Below, in pieces: positions 1 through 5,371 of a stretch of DNA of 5,371 nucleotides (position 1 is its first letter; every line of letters starts with the position of its first letter). The stretch comes from Gammaproteobacteria bacterium (lineage in GTDB: Bacteria; Pseudomonadota; Gammaproteobacteria; Eutrophobiales; Eutrophobiaceae): positions 1 through 5,371 of the forward strand of contig SMWN01000145.1 of NCBI GenBank assembly GCA_004356415.1, given 5' to 3'. The notes under the pieces were generated by a model. That model ran no database searches and was not told where the DNA came from. It saw only the letters and a list, made by a program, of their open reading frames with translations. Position numbers and translations under genes: made by a program.

Positions 1-1215
1 ATCCCATTCTGTCTGATCAGGTGAAGCGGCGCTACCAGTATCTGGAGTATATCCTTTGGCATAGTTAGTGTACGCACTGAGTCCATTTAGACCAATAAAA
101 CTAAAGTCGTAGGCCATACCAATCAACCAGGCATCTTCATCAGCACGATCAAAATCTTTGACGATGATAGATAAATATCCTGGTCGTCCCCCGTAAGGGG
201 AACGTATCCCGCTATTTTTATCAGTCATTGTGGTTGCTGCTGTTAATACCGCGCCTCGGTAACTTATCGAAGCCTTAACTCCCCCAGTCCGGGTATCAAA
301 ATCACCAATGAATTCATCTCCGATACTTTGTTGATCAGTAAATTGAGCAGAGAATTTAATAGGAATATTTTCTGTGATATTGAATAAATAGTTCGCTTCT
401 GTATAGAATATATTCATCACATTGAACGAATAAAAATTTATCGCGCCAATGTCAGAGTGGTCATTTATGCGATAGCGTGCCCCTGCCATAAACAGACCAT
501 CATCGGTTCCAGCTGCACCAGCAATACTAGACAGATGTTTAAATGAGTCTGAATTACGGGATTTCATTTTATTGACATAGCCGGCAATAAAATCAACATT
601 GGGTAAGGCATTAATGCCGGTAATGGTATAAGCCTCATGTGTGTTTGGTACCATTCTACTATCTTGTCTATTCAAATAGGGAAGGTTGAATGATTGACGG
701 TATGCACGGATATTAATTTCTTCATTCAGTTTAAGTTGAACATAACTTTGTCCCAACACATCAAAACCATTCTGAACCGGTTCCAGTAAATTCGTACCTC
801 CTTCATTTTGCGCACCGTTAATTTTTTGTGATGTGTAATAGCTTGCACCTATTGAAAGACGATCAAATAAATAACCTGACTGGTAATCAATCGAACCGCC
901 CACAGCCCATGCCTTATTATCATTACTACCATCGGCATCAATAATTCCATCATTATCTCGATCAAAATCAAAGGTCCTGAAATTAAATCCAAGTTTTGTA
1001 TCACGTAAAAATGGTGGAAGGTCCTGGAGTTTTTGTTTCAATATTGGAAATAAGGGACCTTTTAGACGCTTGATAATAAATGAGGACGACAAGGGTCCTT
1101 TTATCTCGTCAGCGGAACTCGGATGCGGGTTTTCATCCAGTATATAAGCAGCTTCAGTAGCATAGAGGCTGGATGGACCCATAATAATGATGATCAATAA
1201 AATTGTAATACACAA
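1..1215 (-). CDS. OprD-family outer-membrane porin, C-terminus cut by window edge
   Basis: The minus frame is open from the left edge to a stop near 1360 and gives 405 residues from the TTG at 1215. An OprD-type porin (family knowledge) is an 18-stranded outer-membrane barrel that admits small substrates such as amino acids, peptides or aromatic acids; the substrate here cannot be read. What I see: a hydrophobic export segment ending SSLYA before TEAAY, the early OprD-like stretch LPPFLRDTKLGFNFRTFDFD (residues 66-85), alternating beta-strand patterns, and the family block SPYGGRPGYLSIIVKDFDRA (339-358) followed by DEDAWLIGMAYDFSF. The last strands lie outside the window. The start is uncertain: ATG at 1182 falls inside the signal peptide, TTG 1215 has only a weak AGAAAG upstream and no basic residues in its n-region, and GTG 1296 would give a very long leader. 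A DxDxDGxxD loop occurs at residues 85-93. Family call firm, start weak. Confidence 0.88.
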   Translation of the reverse strand, partial: MCITILLIIIIMGPSSLYATEAAYILDENPHPSSADEIKGPLSSSFIIKRLKGPLFPILKQKLQDLPPFLRDTKLGFNFRTFDFDRDNDGIIDADGSNDNKAWAVGGSIDYQSGYLFDRLSIGASYYTSQKINGAQNEGGTNLLEPVQNGFDVLGQSYVQLKLNEEINIRAYRQSFNLPYLNRQDSRMVPNTHEAYTITGINALPNVDFIAGYVNKMKSRNSDSFKHLSSIAGAAGTDDGLFMAGARYRINDHSDIGAINFYSFNVMNIFYTEANYLFNITENIPIKFSAQFTDQQSIGDEFIGDFDTRTGGVKASISYRGAVLTAATTMTDKNSGIRSPYGGRPGYLSIIVKDFDRADEDAWLIGMAYDFSFIGLNGLSAYTNYAKGYTPDTGSAASPDQTEWD

Positions 1216-1247
1216 AGAATCTGTACTTTCTGTTAGTAGAAAGCAAT

Positions 1248-1269
1248 AAGCCCGCCAAAGCGGGTTTTT
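1248..1269 (-). terminator. Rho-independent hairpin terminator, probably for gltS, potentially bidirectional
   Basis: CCCGC (1251-1255) and GCGGG (1260-1264) pair around a CAAA loop. A/T pairs and one G-T pair extend the stem to about 8 bp, and TTTTT follows on the plus strand. Read on the minus strand, the same hairpin is preceded by AAAAA and followed by CTTATT, about 54 nt after the gltS stop. The only gene ending here is gltS on the minus strand, so that is the inferred client, although the better T-run faces plus. The hairpin lies only about 33 nt before the candidate porin start, leaving little room for a porin promoter after it. Confidence 0.75.
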
Positions 1270-1292
1270 CAGGAGGTGTATATTCCATCCTT

Positions 1293-1312
1293 TCACGTTT
1301 TGTGTGACGTGA
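1293..1312. repeat. Inverted repeat between gltS and porin
   Basis: TCACGT (1293-1298) and ACGTGA (1307-1312) are exact reverse complements separated by 8 bases. The dyad starts just past the gltS stop (minus direction) and lies about 80 nt upstream of the candidate porin start. It could be a regulator site for the porin or a small RNA hairpin. It matches no regulator consensus that I can name with confidence. Confidence 0.4.
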
Positions 1313-1322
1313 TTTTGGCAGC

Positions 1323-2567
1323 CTAGAAATTCGCAAGGAAAAAGGGAATAAGCACAGCATTAACCAGATCGATGAAAAACGCACATACCAGTGGAACGAT
1401 AACAAACGCCAGATGTGAAGCGCCGTAACGTTTAGTCACTGCCGACATGTTTGCCATGGCGGTGGGTGTCGAACCCAGCGAAATTCCGCCGAACCCGGCG
1501 CAAACAACGGCAGCATCGTAACTACGTCCCATCAGGGGGAAAACCACAAACAAGGTCAGGCTGACTGCAATTAGAAACTGAGCGCCGAGTATCGTAAAGA
1601 TAGGGCCAGCGAGATCAACCAACGTCCATAGCTGCATGCTCATCAGCGACATCGCCAGAAAGGCGCCCAGTGATACTTCGGCAATCAGGGCGATAGCCGG
1701 TTTGCGGCTGGGCCAGACAGTGCCAGAGATACGCGGGAAGGATTTCGGGATCAGATTGGTGATAAGAATGCCGGCAAACAGGCAGGTCACGAACAGCGGT
1801 AGCTTGAGTCCAAGGTGTTCCAGCCCATCGTTAATCATCAAGCCGAGAATGGCACACACATGAATAGCAAGAATGGCATCCAGAAAGTCCATGTGATTGA
1901 TCCCGTGTTTGCCCGTCTGTTCTTCCGCTACGCCAATATCCAGTGGTTCCACCTTTGCCGGTACCAGTTTATGTTTTGTAATGAGGAATTTTGCGATAGG
2001 TCCGCCCATCAAACTGGCAAGAATAAGACCGAAAGTGGCGCAGGCGATGCCAACCTCCATGGCGTTAGCGATCCCGTAGTCCTCGGCGATTCTCGGTGAC
2101 CAGGCAATGGCCGTTCCGTGCCCGCCAATCAGGGAAACCGTACCGCCGAGCATGCCGATCGCTGTGGGCTGGTCGAACAGCGCGGCCACCGTAATGCCGA
2201 TAATGTTCTGCAAGAACATATAGGCAATAGTGACCGCAAGCAGGATCACCAGCGGTTTCCCACCCGTCAACAGGTCTTTCAGGCTGGAGTTGATGCCGAT
2301 GGTAGTGAAAAAGTAAATCAGCAGAACATCCCGAGCAGCCAGGTCGAAACTTATTTCGATGCCACTGATAACGTACAGCAACGCAATCAGCAGGGAAGCT
2401 ATCAACCCGCCAGTGACCGGTTCCGGTATGCTGAATTCCTTGAGAAAACCGACAGCGTCATTTACCCGCTTGCCGACAAACAGCACGACGATACCCAGTG
2501 TAAACGAAAGAAAACCGCTGAGTTGCAAAACACCGTTATCGAATTCTATAGGGGATAAAGGTTCCAT
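1323..2567 (-). CDS. gltS: Sodium/glutamate symporter GltS (ESS family)
   Basis: This 414-residue inner-membrane carrier should import glutamate with Na+. It has about ten hydrophobic segments. Near the N-terminus is IPEPVTGG (47-54), which matches the IPEPV signature of GltS. Two glycine-rich stretches mark the re-entrant loops of the two inverted halves: GGTVSLIGGHGTA (141-153) and GFGGISLGSTPTAMANM (358-374). A hydrophilic loop (about 197-225) joins the halves. E. coli GltS has about 401 residues; by alignment from memory the extra length is about 12 residues at the N-terminus. Six of these (EPLSPI) come from an 18-bp tandem duplication across the start. ATG 2567 is the first possible start, since TAA lies in frame 18 bases upstream; the nearest purine-rich Shine-Dalgarno-like run (2587-2598) is unusually far away. 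The gene is clearly richer in G+C than all its neighbours, which suggests acquisition by transfer. A hairpin terminator follows it. Confidence 0.95.
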   Translation of the reverse strand: MEPLSPIEFDNGVLQLSGFLSFTLGIVVLFVGKRVNDAVGFLKEFSIPEPVTGGLIASLLIALLYVISGIEISFDLAARDVLLIYFFTTIGINSSLKDLLTGGKPLVILLAVTIAYMFLQNIIGITVAALFDQPTAIGMLGGTVSLIGGHGTAIAWSPRIAEDYGIANAMEVGIACATFGLILASLMGGPIAKFLITKHKLVPAKVEPLDIGVAEEQTGKHGINHMDFLDAILAIHVCAILGLMINDGLEHLGLKLPLFVTCLFAGILITNLIPKSFPRISGTVWPSRKPAIALIAEVSLGAFLAMSLMSMQLWTLVDLAGPIFTILGAQFLIAVSLTLFVVFPLMGRSYDAAVVCAGFGGISLGSTPTAMANMSAVTKRYGASHLAFVIVPLVCAFFIDLVNAVLIPFFLANF

Positions 2568-2581
2568 AGGGGATAAAGGTT
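2548..2581. repeat. 18-bp tandem duplication over the gltS start codon
   Basis: ATAGGGGATAAAGGTT occurs at 2548-2563 and again at 2566-2581, a period of 18 bases. On the minus strand the upstream copy ends in the gltS ATG (CCCCTATGG), while the downstream copy reads CCCCTATAG and encodes the first residues. Because the period is a multiple of three, the reading frame is kept. Confidence 0.9.
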
Positions 2582-2929
2582 AAATGCTCTTTTCCCTTAA
2601 GTCCACGGTTATTGATTAATTAATCGCTTTACCTTAGCTGGCTTCCTTAACGCCAATTCAATGTTATCGACTCACTAACACTAATAAAAGTATAAAGTTA
2701 ATTATAGTCAATAAGAAATTAGAATATTTCATTTAACTGTGCAGTCAACTACGTAAGTATATTCGTAGATGTCCGTATGGTTATCGGGTGATTATTCACT
2801 CTCTTGTTGCTAAAGAATCCATTGTCTTGTCTAACATAATTTTATTTATGAGCTTACTAAGCAGGATTATTACTAGATCAAAGATGCTCAACTACAGTCA
2901 TAATTTAATCAAGGGAAATCAGGGTGTCG
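2582..2929. other. Non-coding AT-rich gap between the K+ channel gene and gltS
   Basis: No convincing gene lies here on either strand. The gap holds candidate gltS promoter elements (2701-2748), a perfect 12-bp palindrome GATTAATTAATC at 2614-2625, and a TGTTA/TAACA dyad near 2661-2679. It also contains a 22-codon hydrophobic minus-strand frame (2664-2732) that has no ribosome site. No clear hairpin with a T-run follows the channel gene stop at 2930. The gap gives gltS a long leader of roughly 130 nt if the proposed promoter is real. Confidence 0.6.
2721..2748 (-). promoter_or_regulatory. Candidate sigma-70 promoter for gltS
   Basis: On the minus strand TTGACT (2748-2743) is followed after 16 bases by TATTCT (2726-2721). 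A perfect TATAAT lies a little further on at 2706-2701 with a weak -35, so it is an alternative -10. Both precede gltS by more than 130 nt with no gene between. The region is very AT-rich, so chance matches are likely. Confidence 0.35.
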
Positions 2930-3616
2930 TTATTTTTTCCCGGACAGACGCTCACTCAGGTGGGCACCTACAAGGCTCGCCACCAGTATGGCTATATAAA
3001 ATTGACCGGCTATTGCTTCCATATAAGCAAGTGTTCGTGCATAGGTATTTACAGGCAGGATATCACCGTATCCCAGAGTGGCCAGTGTAACAAAACTGAA
3101 ATAAATCAAATCCCAAAATTGATTTCCATCATTAGCCAGATCAGCGCCTGAAAATGACCCCGTAAAAAACTCCTCTACCAACGCGTATAATAGTGCCCAT
3201 ATAATACCGATAAGCAGATAGATAGTGACAGAACCGACTATTTTATTAACATCAATCTTTGGGCCAAACATAATATGTTTGATGGCTAACACTAAAGAAT
3301 TAATTAGAAAAAATAGTAATACAAATATACTTGCAATATATATAACCTGTGATGAGATAAAAAAATTAAGTAAAGATAAGGAAAAGCTGGCAGCGGCCAA
3401 ACACAGACCAAATAGAAACCAACGTCGATCATCAATTAAACTCCAAACACCAATTACAATCGTGAAGGTGAATGCAAAATTAACAATGATCGAAGCCCTT
3501 TCCGGGAAAAATATCTGCGCAATTGGGGATAGAATCAAAAATGCAAGCAAGGCAGCCAACAGATATATGAAGTTGGCTTGCTTGAAAGAAGAATTTTTAA
3601 CTGATGTAGACGCCAT
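2930..3616 (-). CDS. Two-pore-helix type K+ channel subunit (Ion_trans_2), six membrane helices
   Basis: This 228-residue protein should be one subunit of a tetrameric inner-membrane potassium channel. Hydrophobic segments lie at about 17-37, 42-60, 65-86 and 89-112. The pore module follows: outer helix 128-147, pore helix 168-180, selectivity filter TLGYGD (180-185) and inner helix about 196-219. The filter block VTLATLGYGD is the K+ channel signature, so K+ selectivity is well supported. The fourth segment has no row of arginines, so it does not look voltage-gated. The protein ends soon after the inner helix at SERLSGKK, with no RCK/TrkA or cyclic-nucleotide domain, so how it is gated is unknown. 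ATG 3616 is chosen because the first helix begins soon after; there is no Shine-Dalgarno sequence upstream, only CAATTAACTAAC. The hydrolase gene diverges from it across 42 bp. No terminator is visible after its stop. Confidence 0.92.
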   Translation of the reverse strand: MASTSVKNSSFKQANFIYLLAALLAFLILSPIAQIFFPERASIIVNFAFTFTIVIGVWSLIDDRRWFLFGLCLAAASFSLSLLNFFISSQVIYIASIFVLLFFLINSLVLAIKHIMFGPKIDVNKIVGSVTIYLLIGIIWALLYALVEEFFTGSFSGADLANDGNQFWDLIYFSFVTLATLGYGDILPVNTYARTLAYMEAIAGQFYIAILVASLVGAHLSERLSGKK

Positions 3617-3658
3617 TGTTAGTTAATTGTATAACTTTCTTATTTAGATAGACATGAA
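3617..3658. promoter_or_regulatory. 42-bp divergent spacer with likely overlapping promoters
   Basis: The channel (minus) and hydrolase (plus) start codons are only 42 bp apart, so their promoters must overlap each other or the genes. The spacer has a dyad AGTTA-N6-TAACT at 3621-3636. Within it, minus-strand TACAAT (3631-3626) could be a -10 placing the channel transcript start almost at its ATG. Plus-strand TATAAC (3630-3635) could serve the hydrolase. Neither has a good -35, and neither gene has a clear Shine-Dalgarno sequence. The promoter role is inferred mainly from layout. Confidence 0.4.
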
Positions 3659-5116
3659 ATGTTAAAGATGAAAATTTTCATACTCAGAAGCCTTTTTATA
3701 GGTGGTGTCATCCTGGCATCAATACTTCTTGTTCGAGCATTTGACTCACGCAATCTACCTGATCTACAACCCTGGCATAGTATTGTATTAAATAGTGAGT
3801 TTACTGAATCTAAAAGTGATCAAATTGACTCTTTGAGTGACTATCTTGAACTGGAAGAGCGTGTTTTTCAGGAATTGGATAAATCTATATATAAAAACAT
3901 TGGACCGGAGAAACAGTTTCTACTAAGTCGTTATACCTCAAAGAGTCCAGTTAACCCTGAGCGGTTCCCTGCTAACTGGAATCGTACCTTTGAATTATCA
4001 CCACCAAACCCCAGAGGTGGTGTATTAATGATACATGGCCTGACTGATTCCCCATACAGCATGCGACACTTGGCAAGGATTTTTGAAGAGCAAGGGTATT
4101 ATGTATTAGCACTGAGGATGCCTGGCCATGGGACGATTCCCAATGGGTTGCTCCATGCAACATGGAAAGACTGGATGGCAGCCACATATCTTGGTGCAAG
4201 ACACGTACGAGGAAAGGTGCAGGAAGCACTGCCTTTTTATATCGTCGGTTATTCTAACGGTGGTGCACTGGCCATAAAATACATGATGGATTCTCTGGAG
4301 AATGAAAAACTCCCGACTCCCGACCGAGCCATTCTCTTGTCTCCCATGCTGGGGGTAACTTTTTTTGCGAGATTTTCAACCTGGCATAAAACATTAAGCT
4401 GGTTGCCTTATTTTGAAAAATTCAAGTGGCTTGATGTTCTTCCTGAATATGATCCTTTCAAATACAACTCTTTTCCCAAGGCAGCAGGGGAGCAATCCTA
4501 TCTACTAACCAATGCCATTCATAAACAGATAGACCAGTTAGTTAAATCCGAAAGTATTTCCAGTTTGCCACCCATGACAACATTTCAGTCTTTGGTTGAT
4601 GCAACTGTTCTAACTAGTTCTATTGTTGATTTTCTCTATAGTAAATTAACACCCAATAAACATGAGCTTGTGTTGTTTGATGTAAACCGTTTGGCAGAGG
4701 TTAAAACATTTCTTTATAATCAACACGATACTTTAATTGATAACCTAATGCAGGCGGAGAACCTTCCTTTTGCAGTATCCTTGATGACGAACAAGAGTGA
4801 TAATTCGAGGGAGGTTGTATTAAAAAAGAAAAAAATAAATTCACAGAATATAGAGATAGAAACTTCAGAATTAACCTTGTTCTGGCCTGAAAAAGTATAT
4901 TCACTATCACATGTTGCCATTCCTTTTTCATCGGCGGATCTTCTCTATGGGCCAATGGGGCCGAATGAGTCAAATAACTATATAAATCTTGGTACATTTG
5001 CCCCACGGGGCGAGAAGAAAATTCTGAATATTCCAACCGAACAATTAATGCGCTTGAGATACAATCCATTTTTTGATTATATGGAAAAGAGAATAGTCAA
5101 TATAATTAATGAATAG
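3659..5116 (+). CDS. Membrane-anchored alpha/beta hydrolase (S33-aminopeptidase/lysophospholipase-like)
   Basis: This 485-residue serine hydrolase should cleave an ester or amide bond; its substrate cannot be read. The N-terminus (MLKMKIFILRS then a hydrophobic run to about residue 25) is an uncleaved anchor or signal peptide without a lipobox cysteine, so the enzyme probably faces the periplasm. A linker of about 90 residues precedes the fold. Motifs in order: GGVLMIHGLTDSPYS (120-134) with the oxyanion HG, RMPGHG (153-158), and the nucleophile elbow GYSNG (197-201) with Ser199. The acid is probably Asp314 in SLVDATVL, and the base His418 in SLSHVAIPF. All triad residues are present, so it should be active. 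A lysine-rich, very AT-rich insert lies at about 380-405. ATG 3659 is used; Met4 (3668) is equally possible, as neither has a good ribosome site. It is divergent from the K+ channel gene. Confidence 0.88.
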   Translation: MLKMKIFILRSLFIGGVILASILLVRAFDSRNLPDLQPWHSIVLNSEFTESKSDQIDSLSDYLELEERVFQELDKSIYKNIGPEKQFLLSRYTSKSPVNPERFPANWNRTFELSPPNPRGGVLMIHGLTDSPYSMRHLARIFEEQGYYVLALRMPGHGTIPNGLLHATWKDWMAATYLGARHVRGKVQEALPFYIVGYSNGGALAIKYMMDSLENEKLPTPDRAILLSPMLGVTFFARFSTWHKTLSWLPYFEKFKWLDVLPEYDPFKYNSFPKAAGEQSYLLTNAIHKQIDQLVKSESISSLPPMTTFQSLVDATVLTSSIVDFLYSKLTPNKHELVLFDVNRLAEVKTFLYNQHDTLIDNLMQAENLPFAVSLMTNKSDNSREVVLKKKKINSQNIEIETSELTLFWPEKVYSLSHVAIPFSSADLLYGPMGPNESNNYINLGTFAPRGEKKILNIPTEQLMRLRYNPFFDYMEKRIVNIINE

Positions 5117-5122
5117 TTATAC

Positions 5123-5171
5123 GGCGGGGACGCCATTTCATATTAGTAAAAATACCCGAATAATTTTATTC
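5123..5171 (+). terminator. Weak hairpins after the hydrolase gene, possible terminator
   Basis: GGCG (5123-5126) and CGCC (5131-5134) form a 4-bp stem around GGGA, and an AT-only style dyad GAATAA-tt-TTATTC lies at 5158-5171. Neither has a proper T-run (ATTTCATATT and TTGTT follow). They sit directly after the hydrolase stop and before the next gene, which is the expected place for a terminator, but each is weak alone. Confidence 0.25.
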
Positions 5172-5226
5172 TTGTTAAATTGCGACACGGTAAGCACTGT
5201 TAAAGTTGATATATTCTTTACAATAT

Positions 5227-5232
5227 GAGGGG
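5227..5232 (+). promoter_or_regulatory. Strong ribosome binding site for the last gene
   Basis: GAGGGG lies 7 bases before the ATG at 5240. It is the best Shine-Dalgarno match next to a start codon in this window and fixes the start of the partial gene that follows. Confidence 0.8.
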
Positions 5233-5239
5233 ATTTAAT

Positions 5240-5371
5240 ATGTATATTAATAAAATATTGTCAGTACTTTTCCTGGCTATGATGTTCATATCCAATAGTG
5301 CGCAGGCCGGAGGCGAAGACGAAGGCAATGGAGGCGAAGGATTAGTAGACAAGCTATCAAAGGGGAAAATC
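5240..5371 (+). CDS. Small exported protein, N-terminal part only; possibly TIGR04073-like
   Basis: Forty-four codons are visible before the right edge. The first 23 residues form a clear Sec signal peptide: MYINK, a hydrophobic core LSVLFLAMMFI, and a cleavage site after SNSAQA. The mature start GGEDEGNGGEG is rich in glycine and acidic residues, then LVDKLSKGKI leads out of the window. The protein should be periplasmic or outer-membrane associated. The KLSKGKI stretch resembles, from memory, the 'KLxRGxxNxxTG' opening of exosortase system-associated proteins (TIGR04073), but too little is visible to assign it. The good ribosome site and signal peptide make this a real gene. It runs in the same direction as the hydrolase, 123 bp away, and probably has its own promoter, though I could not find a convincing one. 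Confidence 0.8.
   Translation, partial: MYINKILSVLFLAMMFISNSAQAGGEDEGNGGEGLVDKLSKGKI

Noticed and set aside
1271..1278. AGGAGGTG on the plus strand, a perfect Shine-Dalgarno match (CACCTCCT on minus)
   Set aside because: No start codon opening a real frame follows on the plus strand. On the minus strand it looks like anti-Shine-Dalgarno sequence but has no clear partner, so chance is likeliest.
1154..1405. 83-codon minus-strand frame overlapping the gltS end and the porin start
   Set aside because: It overlaps two well-supported genes in another frame and ends inside the porin signal peptide. Only its basic NRKYRF stretch is of interest, as noted in the split signal peptide finding.
1815..2558. 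Several plus-strand frames of 60-146 codons inside gltS
   Set aside because: They are antisense to the clear gltS coding frame, lack recognisable domains, and are expected in G+C-richer coding DNA.
2788..3090. Plus-strand 100-codon frame across the end of the K+ channel gene
   Set aside because: More than half is antisense to the channel; it has no ribosome site or recognisable domain.
3225..3626. Plus-strand 133-codon frame antisense to the K+ channel
   Set aside because: It lies almost wholly within the channel gene, and its basic, low-complexity composition is what antisense of a membrane protein gives.
4701..5069. Minus-strand frames (122 and 66 codons) inside the hydrolase gene
   Set aside because: The hydrolase frame carries the triad His418 and family motifs through this region, so these are shadows.
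5109..5228. 39-codon plus frame whose ATG overlaps the hydrolase stop and whose stop overlaps the next ribosome site
   Set aside because: The overlap suggests coupling, but the product (MNSYTAGTPF onward) has no recognisable features and no ribosome site of its own.

Overview
The window looks like chromosomal DNA from a Gram-negative bacterium, most likely a gammaproteobacterium. The evidence is an OprD-type outer-membrane porin, an ESS-family Na+/glutamate symporter, an inner-membrane K+ channel and two products with N-terminal export or anchor segments. Most of the window is AT-rich; lines I counted in the porin, channel and hydrolase run about 20-42% G+C. The glutamate symporter gene stands out at about 50-65%. 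I found no RNA genes, CRISPR arrays, insertion sequences or phage genes.

Layout from left to right. Positions 1-1215 (minus) hold an OprD-family porin whose C-terminal end lies beyond the left edge. Its 5' end is odd: there is no usable ATG, and a basic n-region lies in the neighbouring frame. A 6-bp inverted repeat and a strong GC hairpin terminator sit in the gap before it. Positions 1323-2567 (minus) are gltS, with a near-perfect 18-bp tandem duplication across its start codon. A non-coding, AT-rich gap of 362 bp follows; it holds candidate gltS promoter elements and a 12-bp palindrome. Positions 2930-3616 (minus) encode a six-helix K+ channel with a TLGYGD filter and no cytoplasmic regulatory domain. 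A 42-bp divergent spacer separates it from 3659-5116 (plus), a membrane-anchored alpha/beta hydrolase with a readable Ser-Asp-His triad. After a 123-bp gap, 5240-5371 (plus) is the start of a small exported protein, cut by the right edge.

The genes do not form one operon or an obvious new system. The three minus-strand genes all encode permeability functions: an outer-membrane pore, a glutamate/Na+ carrier and a K+ channel. K+ and glutamate are the classic osmotic counter-ion pair, so a functional link is conceivable, but the gaps, the terminator and the different base composition of gltS argue for independent units. The points most worth checking are the foreign-looking gltS with its duplicated start, the disrupted-looking porin signal peptide, the calcium-loop-like motif in the porin, and the possible exosortase-associated identity of the last gene.
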